Shown here: positions 7,266 to 15,063 of the stretch, piece by piece
Layout: every line of letters begins with the position of its first letter
Position numbering within the stretch: position 1 is the stretch's first letter
Assembly (NCBI GenBank): GCA_049654905.1
Contig: JBASIS010000318.1
Coordinates: forward strand, 1 to 16,452
From: M0108 sp049654905
Lineage (GTDB): Bacteria > Pseudomonadota > Gammaproteobacteria > Chromatiales > Chromatiaceae
DNA: 16,452 nt
Direction: 5' to 3'
The notes under the pieces: model-generated
Seen by the model: the letters and a program-made list of their open reading frames with translations, nothing else
Database searches by the model: none
What the model was told of the DNA's origin: nothing
Made by a program: the position numbers and the translations under genes

Positions 7266-8561
7266 ATGTCCCTTGTCTTCAGAGAGCACCCGCTCCGCCA
7301 CGCCGTCGCGGCCGAGCTGCACGCCCGTACCTTTGACCCCCTCCGCGCCCCGGAACGCATCTCCCATCTCGCCGTGGTGTGCGGCGAACCTGGGACCGGC
7401 CGCAACATCGCCCACCTCAAGCGCCTGCTAGCCCTTTATGGACGGCCGATCCCGGAGAAGATCCATCAGCACTACTCGGCGGACCTGGGGACCCTGCGGG
7501 TGCGCTGGGAGCGTCACACCGAGTTTGTCACCTACACCTTCAGCCAGCAGGGCGCCTTCGCCCATCCCTTCGCCAACCCCCTGCTCAATGAGCTACCCGA
7601 GGAGTGGCTACGCGACCTACCCGGCGAGGTCATCGCCGCGGTCACTCTGGCCATCGATGCCTGCGATACCCCCGAGCGCGACGCCCAGGAACTGGCCGCG
7701 CTCTTCGAGGGCAACCCTATCATCGGCTCCGGGGTGGTGGGCGGGGCCTCCCGCGCCTGGTCCGACATGCGCATCCACGCCGACGGCTTCATGCGCATCC
7801 TGGTGCGCGACTGTAGCCTGTCCGAGGGCCAGGCCGGACGGCTCACCAAGCGGATTCTCGATATCAACTGCTACCGGGCCATGGCCCTGCTGGGGTTTCC
7901 CCTGGCCCGGGAGGTCTCACCCACCCTGGGCGAGGCCGATCGTCGGCTGGCCATGCTGGCCTCCCGCATGGCCAGCCGGGGCACCTCGGCGGACCCCAGC
8001 TTTGAAAACGATCTGCTGGCGGATTTGACCAGTCTCGCCGCCGAGATCGAGGCCATCTCCGCACGCACCACCTATCGCTTCGACGCCTCCCGCGCCTATT
8101 ACGGCATGGTCCAGCAGCGGCTGGAGCAACTGCGCCAACAACGCATCGAGGGCTTGCAGACCTTCACCGAGTTTCTCGATGCCCGCCTGGCCCCCGCGAT
8201 CGCCACCTGCGAGTCCACCCAGCATCGCCAGACCGACCTGGCCGAGCGCGCCGCCCGTCTCACCAGTCTCTTGCGGGCCCGCGTGGAGGTCTCCCTCCAG
8301 GAGCAAAACCGTCAACTACTGGAGTCCATGGATCGCCGCGCCCACCTGCAATTGCGCCTCCAGGAGACCGTCGAAGGCCTGTCCGTCATCGCCATTGGCT
8401 ATTACGGTGTCGGGCTGATCGGCTACGCCCTCAAGGGTCTGGAGGCAGGCGGTCTGCCGATCGACGCCAGCCTCGCCATGGGCATCGCCGTCCCCCTCGT
8501 CGTCGGCTTCGCCTGGCTTGGGCTGAGACGAGTCAAGAAGCGCCTGACCGGCTCGGCTTGA
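7266..8561 (+). CDS. DUF3422 family protein with two C-terminal membrane helices
   Basis: 431 residues matching the DUF3422 family in its N-terminal block: FREHPLRHAVAAELHARTFD, RISHLAVVCGE, and a FVTYTFSQQG segment. Residues about 270–368 are largely helical with many charged and Gln/Leu residues, probably a long coiled-coil-like stalk. It leads into two hydrophobic segments at about 371–389 and 400–420, with a basic cytoplasmic tail (RRVKKRL). This soluble domain plus long helix plus two-helix hairpin resembles the topology of CorA-type channels, but no GMN motif is present. The biochemical role of the family is unknown to me. An in-frame ATG at 7197 would add 23 poorly conserved-looking residues; I prefer 7266, where the family-like sequence begins. 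It lies between, and opposite to, a kinase and its probable response regulator. Confidence 0.88.
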   Translation: MSLVFREHPLRHAVAAELHARTFDPLRAPERISHLAVVCGEPGTGRNIAHLKRLLALYGRPIPEKIHQHYSADLGTLRVRWERHTEFVTYTFSQQGAFAHPFANPLLNELPEEWLRDLPGEVIAAVTLAIDACDTPERDAQELAALFEGNPIIGSGVVGGASRAWSDMRIHADGFMRILVRDCSLSEGQAGRLTKRILDINCYRAMALLGFPLAREVSPTLGEADRRLAMLASRMASRGTSADPSFENDLLADLTSLAAEIEAISARTTYRFDASRAYYGMVQQRLEQLRQQRIEGLQTFTEFLDARLAPAIATCESTQHRQTDLAERAARLTSLLRARVEVSLQEQNRQLLESMDRRAHLQLRLQETVEGLSVIAIGYYGVGLIGYALKGLEAGGLPIDASLAMGIAVPLVVGFAWLGLRRVKKRLTGSA

Positions 8562-8602
8562 CCCACCCCCGACAACCCGAATCCGGCCATCGGGCCCGTC
8601 AC

Positions 8603-11173
8603 CTAGACAGGGTCCGCCTCGCTGGCCAAGGGCAACAAAACCTGGAAGCGGGTCCCAACACCGGGTTCGGAATCGACTCGGATCTCGCCGCCATGGTTGT
8701 CCAGAATGGTCTGGCTGATGGGCAGGCCCATGCCCATCCCATTGATCTTGGTGGTAAAGAAAGGATCGAAGAGCCTGGCCATGACCTCCGGAGGGATGCC
8801 GGGTCCCGTATCCTCGACCGTGGCCACCGCCCAGTGGCCCTCCCGGCGGCCGCGGATGGTGAGCCGCCGGCGGTGCGGCGGGACCTCCTCCAGGGCATCC
8901 AGGGCATTGCGCACCAGATTGAGAAGCACCTGCTCGATCTGCACCAGATCGACCCGGACCGGAATCTCGCCCACCGCCAGATCGAGGTCGATGGTCAGCC
9001 CCAGCTTGGCGATCTCGAACTCGGCAAAGGCGCTGACCTCCGCCACCATGTGATTGAGATCCCCCTGGACGCGCACCGGGGCCTGCTTGCCCACCAGGCC
9101 CCGGAGGCGGCGAATGATCTCCCCCGCCCGCTGGGCCTGGCTGCCGATGCGGTCCATGGCCTGGGCCAGTTCCTCCGGATCGCCGGTCCCCTGGCGCAGG
9201 CGGCGGCCACAGCCGCTGGCATAGTTGACGATGGCCGCCAGGGGCTGATTGAGTTCGTGGGCCATGCCCGTCGCCACCTCACCCATGGTGCTGAGGCGAC
9301 AGACATGGACCAGTTCCGCCTGATGCCGGCGCAATTCCTGCTCCGCCCGGCGCACGGCGGTGATATCGCGGGCATAGATGTTGACGTAACCCAGTTCGCT
9401 GACCGGGACGTAGAGGCAGGAATAGACCAGGCCGTCGCATTCAAATTCCCCCTCCCGCTGGTGCCCCTCGGCCAGGGCCTCGCGGGCCAGGGCCAGCCAG
9501 TTTGCCGGCAGGGGCCCCTCCCCGGTGACGCCCCACATTCCGAGCAGGGGCTCGCTGGCGCGATTAGTGTAGAGCAGGTGGCCGGCAGGGCTGACGCGCA
9601 GCATGGGGTGGGGGCTCTCGCTGGCAAAGCCCGCCAGACTGCGAATCTCCCGGTCCCGCTCCTTGCGCTTGGTGATGTCGTGCAGGTAGAGGGTGTGGAA
9701 CAACTCATCCTCTAACTGGATGGGGACGACGGAGACCTCCATAGGCACCCGGGTGCCGTCCGCCCGCAGCGCCAGCAGCTCACTGCGAGTTTGGGGCTCG
9801 CGGCCCTCAAGTTGGGCGCGGCGCCCTTCCCGCAGGAGGGCATAGAAATTGGACCGCGCCGACCCCGCCAGCAAGAGGCGGCTGAAACTCTCGCCCAACA
9901 CCTGGTCGCGGCCATAGCCAAAGGTGCGTTCGGCGGTGGGATTGAGTTCCCGCACCCGCCCATGACGGTCCAGGGTGACGATAGAGTCCAGGGAGGCCTC
10001 CATGACCGCCGCCTTGAGGGCCTCGCTCTCGCGCATGGCGATCTCATGGCGCCGACTGGTCTCCTCCCGCGCGCGCAGCACCAGGAGGGTGAATTGCTGC
10101 ACCCAATCCTCCAGCAAGATCAATTGGTTTGCGCCACGACTAAAGCCGGGATCGGCGATCCCCAGGGCCTGGCGGGCGAAACCGGACAGGCGCCGCAGGA
10201 CCTTATTGAGCCGCGCCGACACCAGGTAAATGACCAGGGTAAAGGCCCCGATGAAGACGAGGGCTGCAATGCCGCGCTGGCGTCGTTCGAAAATGCGCAC
10301 ATGGCGGGACATCCTGTCCACGCTGTCATGGGAGACGAGGGTGGTGAACAGCAGGTTCAGGTCCGACCCCTCGTAGCCGAAGAGAGATTGCGAGGTGATG
10401 AGGTAGGCGTCTCGCCACAGGGACAGGGGGCTGCCCGGGGTCAGCCAATCCGGGTCCAGGCTGACCAGGACCCGCTGATCGTCCGAATTCACCAGGGCGA
10501 TGGCGCTATCCGAGGCCAGCAGGCCCCGCTGGGAGGCGACGAGAAAGGCCTGATCGACCGGGACCAGGACCACCAGGCTGCCCATGACGAAGCCCTGGCG
10601 ATCCTCGACGGCGTCGCTCACCAGCAGGAAGACCCGGTCCTCGAAGACGGCAAACACGGAACGGACCTCGCGATCATGGCGCAGGTGGGCTTCCACCCCC
10701 GCCGCGATCTCGGCGGGCAAACCCACAGCCCCGGTGGCAAAGATCTCCCGCAAGGCACCCTCGCCATCGACCAGCAGCACATGGCTGGGGGGCACCAGGC
10801 CATCGCGCTCCAGAAAGTCTGGCAGCCAGGGGGGGCGACCGCCCGGGTAACGGCGTGGGAGGAAATCCTCGCCCCGGGTCCAGACGCGAGGCTCCAGGTA
10901 CTCCGCCAGTTGGCGGTGTTTGGCTACCAGTCGCGTGGTCGCCGCGTATTGGGCGAGATACTGGTCAAAGCGCATCAGGCTCTCCCGCGACCGCAGGTCC
11001 AGGCGAGACTCAAGTTCCTGGCCGAAGATCCGCCCAATCTGCTCGCTCTGGATCTGCTCCAGCACGCTCCAGACGAGGAGGCCCGCCACCAGCCCCACCA
11101 GAATGGAGAGGACCGGCATGGGCACGCCGCGCAGGAGCCGAAAAAGGATAGGTTTCAGGTCGATGCGAATCAT
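8603..11173 (-). CDS. Membrane-bound PAS-domain sensor histidine kinase
   Basis: 856 residues. A first membrane helix (about 20–37) and a second (about 301–320) enclose a large periplasmic region of roughly 260 residues, probably a ligand sensor of the double-Cache type (inference). A linker follows, then two PAS domains (about 383–505 and 512–608), the first containing LDRHGRVRELNPTAERTFGY. The dimerisation helix carries the phosphoacceptor H639 in GMAHELNQPLAA, a FixL/DctB-like box. The ATPase domain has the N box NLVRNALDAL (752–761), G1 EDTGPGIP (787–794), the F box LFDPFFTTK, and G2 GMGMGLPIS (812–820), so it looks active. It should autophosphorylate and pass phosphate to the FixJ-like regulator encoded downstream on the same strand beyond the inserted DUF3422 gene. 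No heme-binding histidine can be assigned in the PAS domains. Its 3' end converges with the DUF3422 gene across 41 bases. Confidence 0.94.
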   Translation of the reverse strand: MIRIDLKPILFRLLRGVPMPVLSILVGLVAGLLVWSVLEQIQSEQIGRIFGQELESRLDLRSRESLMRFDQYLAQYAATTRLVAKHRQLAEYLEPRVWTRGEDFLPRRYPGGRPPWLPDFLERDGLVPPSHVLLVDGEGALREIFATGAVGLPAEIAAGVEAHLRHDREVRSVFAVFEDRVFLLVSDAVEDRQGFVMGSLVVLVPVDQAFLVASQRGLLASDSAIALVNSDDQRVLVSLDPDWLTPGSPLSLWRDAYLITSQSLFGYEGSDLNLLFTTLVSHDSVDRMSRHVRIFERRQRGIAALVFIGAFTLVIYLVSARLNKVLRRLSGFARQALGIADPGFSRGANQLILLEDWVQQFTLLVLRAREETSRRHEIAMRESEALKAAVMEASLDSIVTLDRHGRVRELNPTAERTFGYGRDQVLGESFSRLLLAGSARSNFYALLREGRRAQLEGREPQTRSELLALRADGTRVPMEVSVVPIQLEDELFHTLYLHDITKRKERDREIRSLAGFASESPHPMLRVSPAGHLLYTNRASEPLLGMWGVTGEGPLPANWLALAREALAEGHQREGEFECDGLVYSCLYVPVSELGYVNIYARDITAVRRAEQELRRHQAELVHVCRLSTMGEVATGMAHELNQPLAAIVNYASGCGRRLRQGTGDPEELAQAMDRIGSQAQRAGEIIRRLRGLVGKQAPVRVQGDLNHMVAEVSAFAEFEIAKLGLTIDLDLAVGEIPVRVDLVQIEQVLLNLVRNALDALEEVPPHRRRLTIRGRREGHWAVATVEDTGPGIPPEVMARLFDPFFTTKINGMGMGLPISQTILDNHGGEIRVDSEPGVGTRFQVLLPLASEADPV

Positions 11174-11363
11174 GGGTCTGGCCCTGGTCAGGAAACAAAA
11201 TCACGCCACGCGGGGGAACGCACCCAGGGCGCGGGACAATTACCTGGCACCCACCTCTGGTCGGGGATGACCGACGATCAATGACGGCTTCCCCCAATAC
11301 TGGGACAATGGCGCCACGGAGGGCATATCCGCCCCTGACCAACCGGAGCCCCGTCGCCAACTC

Positions 11364-11813
11364 ATGGCCATCGACATCGCCCAGGCCTGCGTGCCGGGTC
11401 TCGCCCGGCGTCTCGCCGCCCTGCTTTACGACCTCATCCTCCTATTCGGAATGCTCTTGCTCGCCGCCACCCTGGTGATCATTCCCGCCTCGGCCCTGAG
11501 CGGGACCGAGGTTTGGCTGGACGGCTGGCTCCGGCTCCTGTTCCAGCTCTACCTCATCGCCGTCGGCTATGGCTTCTTTGCCTATTTCTGGGTTCACGGC
11601 GGCCAGACCCTGGGCATGCGCGCCTGGCACTTTCGCCTGCTACGGGACGACGGCCAGCCCCTGTCCCTCGGCGATGCCGGACGTCGCCTGCTCTGGGCCA
11701 CCTTGCTCCCCGCGCCCCTCGGCCTCCTCTGGGTCATCTTCGACCCCCAGGGCCTGGCCCCGCATGACCACCTTTCCCATTGCCGCCCGGTCATGCTGCT
11801 GCGTAAGAGGTGA
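11364..11813 (+). CDS. RDD family membrane protein
   Basis: 149 residues with the RDD layout. Arg15-Arg16 and Tyr22-Asp23 lie in the first helix (RRLAALLYDLILLFG), followed by a second helix (about 57–77), the conserved HGGQTLGMRAWHFRLL segment, and a third hydrophobic stretch (about 108–126). The end is DPQGLAPHDHLSHC, as in family members that finish with a DRLSGT-like motif. RDD proteins are small inner-membrane proteins of uncertain role; some relatives are proposed as Na+/H+ or compatible-solute exchangers. It converges with lptG across 32 bases, and RDD genes next to lptF/lptG have been seen in other gammaproteobacteria (recollection, not checked). It is divergent from the kinase, with a gap of 190 bases that must hold both promoters; no clear boxes were found. 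Confidence 0.88.
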   Translation: MAIDIAQACVPGLARRLAALLYDLILLFGMLLLAATLVIIPASALSGTEVWLDGWLRLLFQLYLIAVGYGFFAYFWVHGGQTLGMRAWHFRLLRDDGQPLSLGDAGRRLLWATLLPAPLGLLWVIFDPQGLAPHDHLSHCRPVMLLRKR

Positions 11814-11814
11814 T

Positions 11815-11826
11815 GGGATTAATCCC
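11815..11826. repeat. Perfect 12-base palindrome between convergent genes
   Basis: GGGATTAATCCC starts one base after the RDD stop codon, in the 32-base gap before the lptG stop. It has no loop and no T-run, so it does not look like a terminator; it could be a protein binding site or chance. Confidence 0.3.
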
Positions 11827-11845
11827 GGCGCGACAGACCTGCGGG

Positions 11846-12913
11846 TCAACTCACCCGGCGCAGCACCCCTAGCCCCGCAAGACCAAAAAGTATTAAAGGC
11901 AGGATAGCCGCCAGCCAGGCCGCCAGGCCGAAATGGATCGCCAGGAAATAAAAGCCGCGACTGACGAGATAGTAGGCCATGCCCAGCATGATACCCAGGA
12001 AGAGTCGCACCCCCAGGCCGGTGCTGCGGGCGGAACCGAAGAGGATGGGGATGGACAGCAGGATCATGGTCAGGATCAGAAAGGGATGCGTGATCTTGGT
12101 CCACATCTCGGTTTCGTATTTGCCCGCATCCTGACCATTGGCGGTCATGTAGCGCACATAGCGCGCCAGATCCCAGACCGGGAGCGCCTGGGGCTCCACC
12201 ACCACCAGCCGCAGCAGCGAGGGATTGAGCAGCGAGGACCAGGCCGTGCTGGCGAGGGGCTGGACCTCGACGCCCTCCTCGGAGAGGCGACTCCGGGAGA
12301 TGCCCTCCAGCACCCATTCGCCATTGTCATAGTGGGCTACATCCGCGTGGGTGGCGAGGACCAGGTGCCGATTCTCATCGGTCTCGTAGATGGAGATATT
12401 ACTCAAGCGGGAACCTGGCAAAATCTCCCCGATGCTGATGTAGGCATCACCATCCCGCGCCCACAGCCCCCGAGGCGTGCGCAGGGTGACCTGGCCGGAC
12501 TTGACATCGCTGCGCCATTGCACCGCGGCCTGCTCCGCCGATGGGGCCACGAACTCCCCCAAGGCCAGGGCCAGCAAGGCAAGCACCAGGCCGGCCTTGA
12601 GCGCGGCGAAGAGGATGCGGGCAATGGACATGCCGGTGGCCCGCATGGCCACCAACTCCGAATGGCTGGCCAGTGCCCCCAGGCCCACCAGAGCCCCGAT
12701 GAGGGTGGCGATGGGAAACAGGTGGTAGGCGTAACGCGGCAGGCTCAGACCCGCCACGGCCAGGGCATCGGCGAAGCCATACACCTCCCCCAGGTCGTTC
12801 ACCTCGTCGGCCAGGAGAAAAAAGGCAATCAGGGGCAGCAGCACCGCCATCGTCAGCAGAGTGCCGCCGATCACGGCCCGGCCCAGGTAGCGATCCAGGA
12901 TCTTCACGCGCAT
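11846..12913 (-). CDS. lptG: LPS export ABC transporter permease LptG
   Basis: 355 residues, close to the 360 of E. coli LptG. The N-terminus (ILDRYLGRAVIGGTLL) leads into helix 1, helices 2–3 hold SELVAMRATGMS (85–96), the coupling-helix region typical of LptF/LptG, and three more helices lie at the C-terminus. The periplasmic beta-jellyroll domain spans about residues 130–265 and includes RGLWARDGDAYISIGEILPG. With LptF and LptB2, the protein extracts LPS from the inner membrane and feeds it to the LptC–LptA bridge. The LLxWARDG pattern and C-terminal layout favour LptG over LptF, but the two are homologous. Unusually, no second permease gene lies between it and the divergent pepA, where lptF normally sits. 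The start ATG at 12913 gives the expected short N-terminal tail. Confidence 0.92.
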   Translation of the reverse strand: MRVKILDRYLGRAVIGGTLLTMAVLLPLIAFFLLADEVNDLGEVYGFADALAVAGLSLPRYAYHLFPIATLIGALVGLGALASHSELVAMRATGMSIARILFAALKAGLVLALLALALGEFVAPSAEQAAVQWRSDVKSGQVTLRTPRGLWARDGDAYISIGEILPGSRLSNISIYETDENRHLVLATHADVAHYDNGEWVLEGISRSRLSEEGVEVQPLASTAWSSLLNPSLLRLVVVEPQALPVWDLARYVRYMTANGQDAGKYETEMWTKITHPFLILTMILLSIPILFGSARSTGLGVRLFLGIMLGMAYYLVSRGFYFLAIHFGLAAWLAAILPLILFGLAGLGVLRRVS

Positions 12914-12978
12914 TTCCGTCGTCGGTCCCGGTCCATGCCTGCTTGTTCAAGCCAAGCGGTTCTAGCGGGACGTTGATT

Positions 12979-13007
12979 TTAGTAGGATGATCGAATTGGC
13001 ATCTTAA
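12979..13007 (-). promoter_or_regulatory. Candidate sigma70 promoter for lptG
   Basis: On the minus strand TTAAGA (13007–13002) and TACTAA (12984–12979) are separated by 17 bases, about 66 bases before the lptG ATG. The boxes match consensus at four and three or four positions. The surrounding stretch is AT-richer than its flanks, as expected of a promoter in this 164-base divergent gap. Confidence 0.3.
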
Positions 13008-13077
13008 CATCGGGCCGGACTTGAGGCGCACCCAAGTCACCCGCCAGTCCTACCCCCTCCACCAACAGAGATTTTCC

Positions 13078-14565
13078 ATGGAATTCAGCATCAAGAGCGG
13101 CGATTTAGCGGGGCGTACCAGCCCCTGTCTCATTCTCGGCGTTTTCGAACAGCGCCAGTTGGCGGCGCCCACCCAGCTCATTGACACGGCCAGCCATGGC
13201 CATCTGAGTCGTATCATCGACAAGGGGGACCTGGACGGCGAGGCCGGCCGGACCCTGCTGCTGCATGAGGTGCCCGCCCTAGCCGCCGAGCGAGTCCTCC
13301 TCGTTGGCCTGGGTCCCCGGGAGAAATACGACCGCAAGACCTTCGGCAAGGTCATGGCCGCCGCCCTTGCCCGCCTCAAGGAGACCAGCGCCACCGAGGC
13401 CCTCTGTGCCCTGCCCGCCCCCCCGGACATCGACCTCTACCTCGCCATGCGCGATGCCGTGACCACGATCCTCGATAAGGAGTACCGCTACGAGCGCACC
13501 AAGAGCGAGAAGAAACCGCCCAGCCCCCTCCAGCGGCTCCAGTTCTGGATCGCGGAGCCGGAAGAGACGAGCCTGACCAAGCAGGCCCTGCGCCATGGCC
13601 AGGCCATGGCCCGGGGCGTCGCCCTGGCCAAGGAGCTGGGGAACCTGCCCGGCAACATCTGCACCCCGACCTACCTGGCGGATCAGGCCGAGGCCATGGC
13701 CAAGGATTTCCCCGCCCTGAAAGTCACCATCCTGGAAGAGGCGGACATGGCCAAACTGGGCATGGGCGCCCTGCTTTCGGTCTCCCGGGGCAGCCGCCAG
13801 CCGGCCAAATTGATCGTCATGAACTACCGGGGCGGCAAGAAGGGCGCCAAGCCTCTGGTCCTGGTGGGCAAAGGTCTCACCTTCGACGCCGGCGGCATCA
13901 GCCTCAAGCCGGGGGCGGACATGGACCAGATGAAGTACGACATGGGTGGTGGGGCCAGTGTCCTGGGCACGATGCGCGCGGCCCTGGAGTTAAAGCTGCC
14001 GCTGAACCTCATCGGCCTGGTCCCCGCCTCCGAGAACCTGCCGGATGGCGACGCCAACAAACCCGGCGATATCGTCACCAGCCTCTCCGGCCAGACCATC
14101 GAGATCCTCAACACCGACGCCGAGGGCCGCCTCATCCTCTGCGACGCCCTCACTTATTGTGAACGCTTCGAGCCCGCCGCCGTCATCGACATCGCCACCC
14201 TCACCGGTGCCTGCGTCGTCGCCCTGGGCCACGTCGCCTCCGGCCTCTTCACGGCGGACGAGGGACTGGCCGGGGAGATCCTGGCCGCCGGCGAGAAGGC
14301 CCGGGACCGCGCCTGGCGCATGCCCCTCTGGGAAGACTATCAAAGCCTCCTGGACAGCAACTTCGCCGATATGGCCAACATCGGCGGCCGCGAGGGCGGC
14401 GCCATTACCGCCGCCTGCTTCCTGTCCCGCTACACCAAAAAGTACCCCTGGGCCCACCTGGACATCGCCGGCACCGCCTGGCTCAGCGGCAAGGAGAAGG
14501 GCGGTACGGGGCGGCCCGTGTCCCTGCTCGTCCAGTTTATGCTCCAGCGCAGTGGCGAGCTATAA
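13078..14565 (+). CDS. pepA: Leucyl aminopeptidase (family M17)
   Basis: 495 residues, near the 503 of E. coli PepA. The C-terminal catalytic domain holds the family signature NTDAEGRL (345–352). The two-metal site is complete: K265 and D270 in VGKGLTFDAGG, D288 in MKYDMGGG, and D347 and E349. Catalytic K277 (SLKPGAD) and R351 are also present. The enzyme removes N-terminal residues from peptides in the cytoplasm as a hexamer; in E. coli the same protein also binds DNA in cer/Xer recombination and carAB control. The N-terminal domain (about 1–170) is less conserved. An upstream in-frame extension exists, but the ATG at 13078 begins the family-like sequence MEFSIKSGD. It is divergent from lptG and followed by holC after a 60-base gap with a strong hairpin. 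Confidence 0.96.
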   Translation: MEFSIKSGDLAGRTSPCLILGVFEQRQLAAPTQLIDTASHGHLSRIIDKGDLDGEAGRTLLLHEVPALAAERVLLVGLGPREKYDRKTFGKVMAAALARLKETSATEALCALPAPPDIDLYLAMRDAVTTILDKEYRYERTKSEKKPPSPLQRLQFWIAEPEETSLTKQALRHGQAMARGVALAKELGNLPGNICTPTYLADQAEAMAKDFPALKVTILEEADMAKLGMGALLSVSRGSRQPAKLIVMNYRGGKKGAKPLVLVGKGLTFDAGGISLKPGADMDQMKYDMGGGASVLGTMRAALELKLPLNLIGLVPASENLPDGDANKPGDIVTSLSGQTIEILNTDAEGRLILCDALTYCERFEPAAVIDIATLTGACVVALGHVASGLFTADEGLAGEILAAGEKARDRAWRMPLWEDYQSLLDSNFADMANIGGREGGAITAACFLSRYTKKYPWAHLDIAGTAWLSGKEKGGTGRPVSLLVQFMLQRSGEL

Positions 14566-14572
14566 ACCCCAC

Positions 14573-14600
14573 GCCCCGGCCGGAGTCACCCGGCCGGGGC
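14573..14600 (+). terminator. GC-rich hairpin between pepA and holC
   Basis: GCCCCGGCCGG and CCGGCCGGGGC form a perfect 11-base-pair stem with loop AGTCAC, starting 7 bases after the pepA stop codon. No T-run follows (the next bases are CATTGCAACG), so it is not a standard intrinsic terminator. It may partly terminate, protect the 3' end of the pepA message, or set the pepA/holC expression ratio. Confidence 0.55.
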
Positions 14601-14625
14601 CATTGCAACGCCGGAGCGCCAAACT

Positions 14626-15063
14626 TTGACCCGCATCGATTTCTACTCCCTGGAGGACGGCAGCCGTGGCGACCGCTTCCTGCTCACCTGCCGCCTGGCC
14701 GAACGCATTTACCACAGCGGCCAGAACCCCGTCCGCATTCACATCAGGGTCACGGACCCCGGCCAGGCCGAGCACCTCGACCGCCTGCTCTGGACCTATG
14801 ACGATCAGAGCTTCCTGCCCCACGGCCGCATCGGCCAGACCGACCCGGAGCTGACACCCATCCTCATCGGCGACGAGCCCCTGGCCGGCCATGACCAGGT
14901 GCTGATCAACCTGGATCCCAGCATCCCGCCCGGCTTCGCTAGCTTTGAGCGTCTCTGCGAACCCCTGGACCCCAACGCCGCCAGCCGCGAGGCAGGCCGG
15001 GAGCGTTTCCGCTACTACCGCGACCGGGGTTACGACTTACACCATCACAAGATCCAGCTCTGA
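14626..15063 (+). CDS. holC: DNA polymerase III chi subunit
   Basis: 145 residues, against 147 in E. coli chi. It opens RIDFYSLEDG, as chi proteins do (K/R-x-x-FY), and shares LLWTYDDQSFLPHG (E. coli has LWARPAESFVPH), an ILINL-like segment VLINLDP, and the terminal block AGRERFRYYRDRGYDL, matching ARERYKAYRVAGFNL. Chi pairs with psi in the clamp loader and contacts single-stranded-DNA-binding protein during lagging-strand synthesis. The start appears to be TTG at 14626, because no ATG or GTG lies at the right distance. Weak initiation would suit the low amounts needed. The hairpin at 14573–14600 lies 25 bases upstream. It follows pepA as in many gammaproteobacteria, but valS, the usual next gene, is missing. 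Confidence 0.93.
   Translation: MTRIDFYSLEDGSRGDRFLLTCRLAERIYHSGQNPVRIHIRVTDPGQAEHLDRLLWTYDDQSFLPHGRIGQTDPELTPILIGDEPLAGHDQVLINLDPSIPPGFASFERLCEPLDPNAASREAGRERFRYYRDRGYDLHHHKIQL

Noticed and set aside
11243..11262. Possible sigma54 promoter (TGGCAC) between the kinase and the RDD gene
   Set aside because: The -24-like TGGCAC is present, but TCTGGT follows where TTGCA or TTGCT is needed, so the essential GC at -12 is missing.
8558..11284. Two long plus-strand frames (8558–9715 and 9791–11284) opposite the histidine kinase
   Set aside because: The minus strand has complete kinase motifs across the same stretch; the opposite frames are compositional shadows.
11933..12976. 347-codon plus-strand frame opposite lptG
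   Set aside because: It is antisense to a well-supported permease and its composition is typical of a shadow frame.
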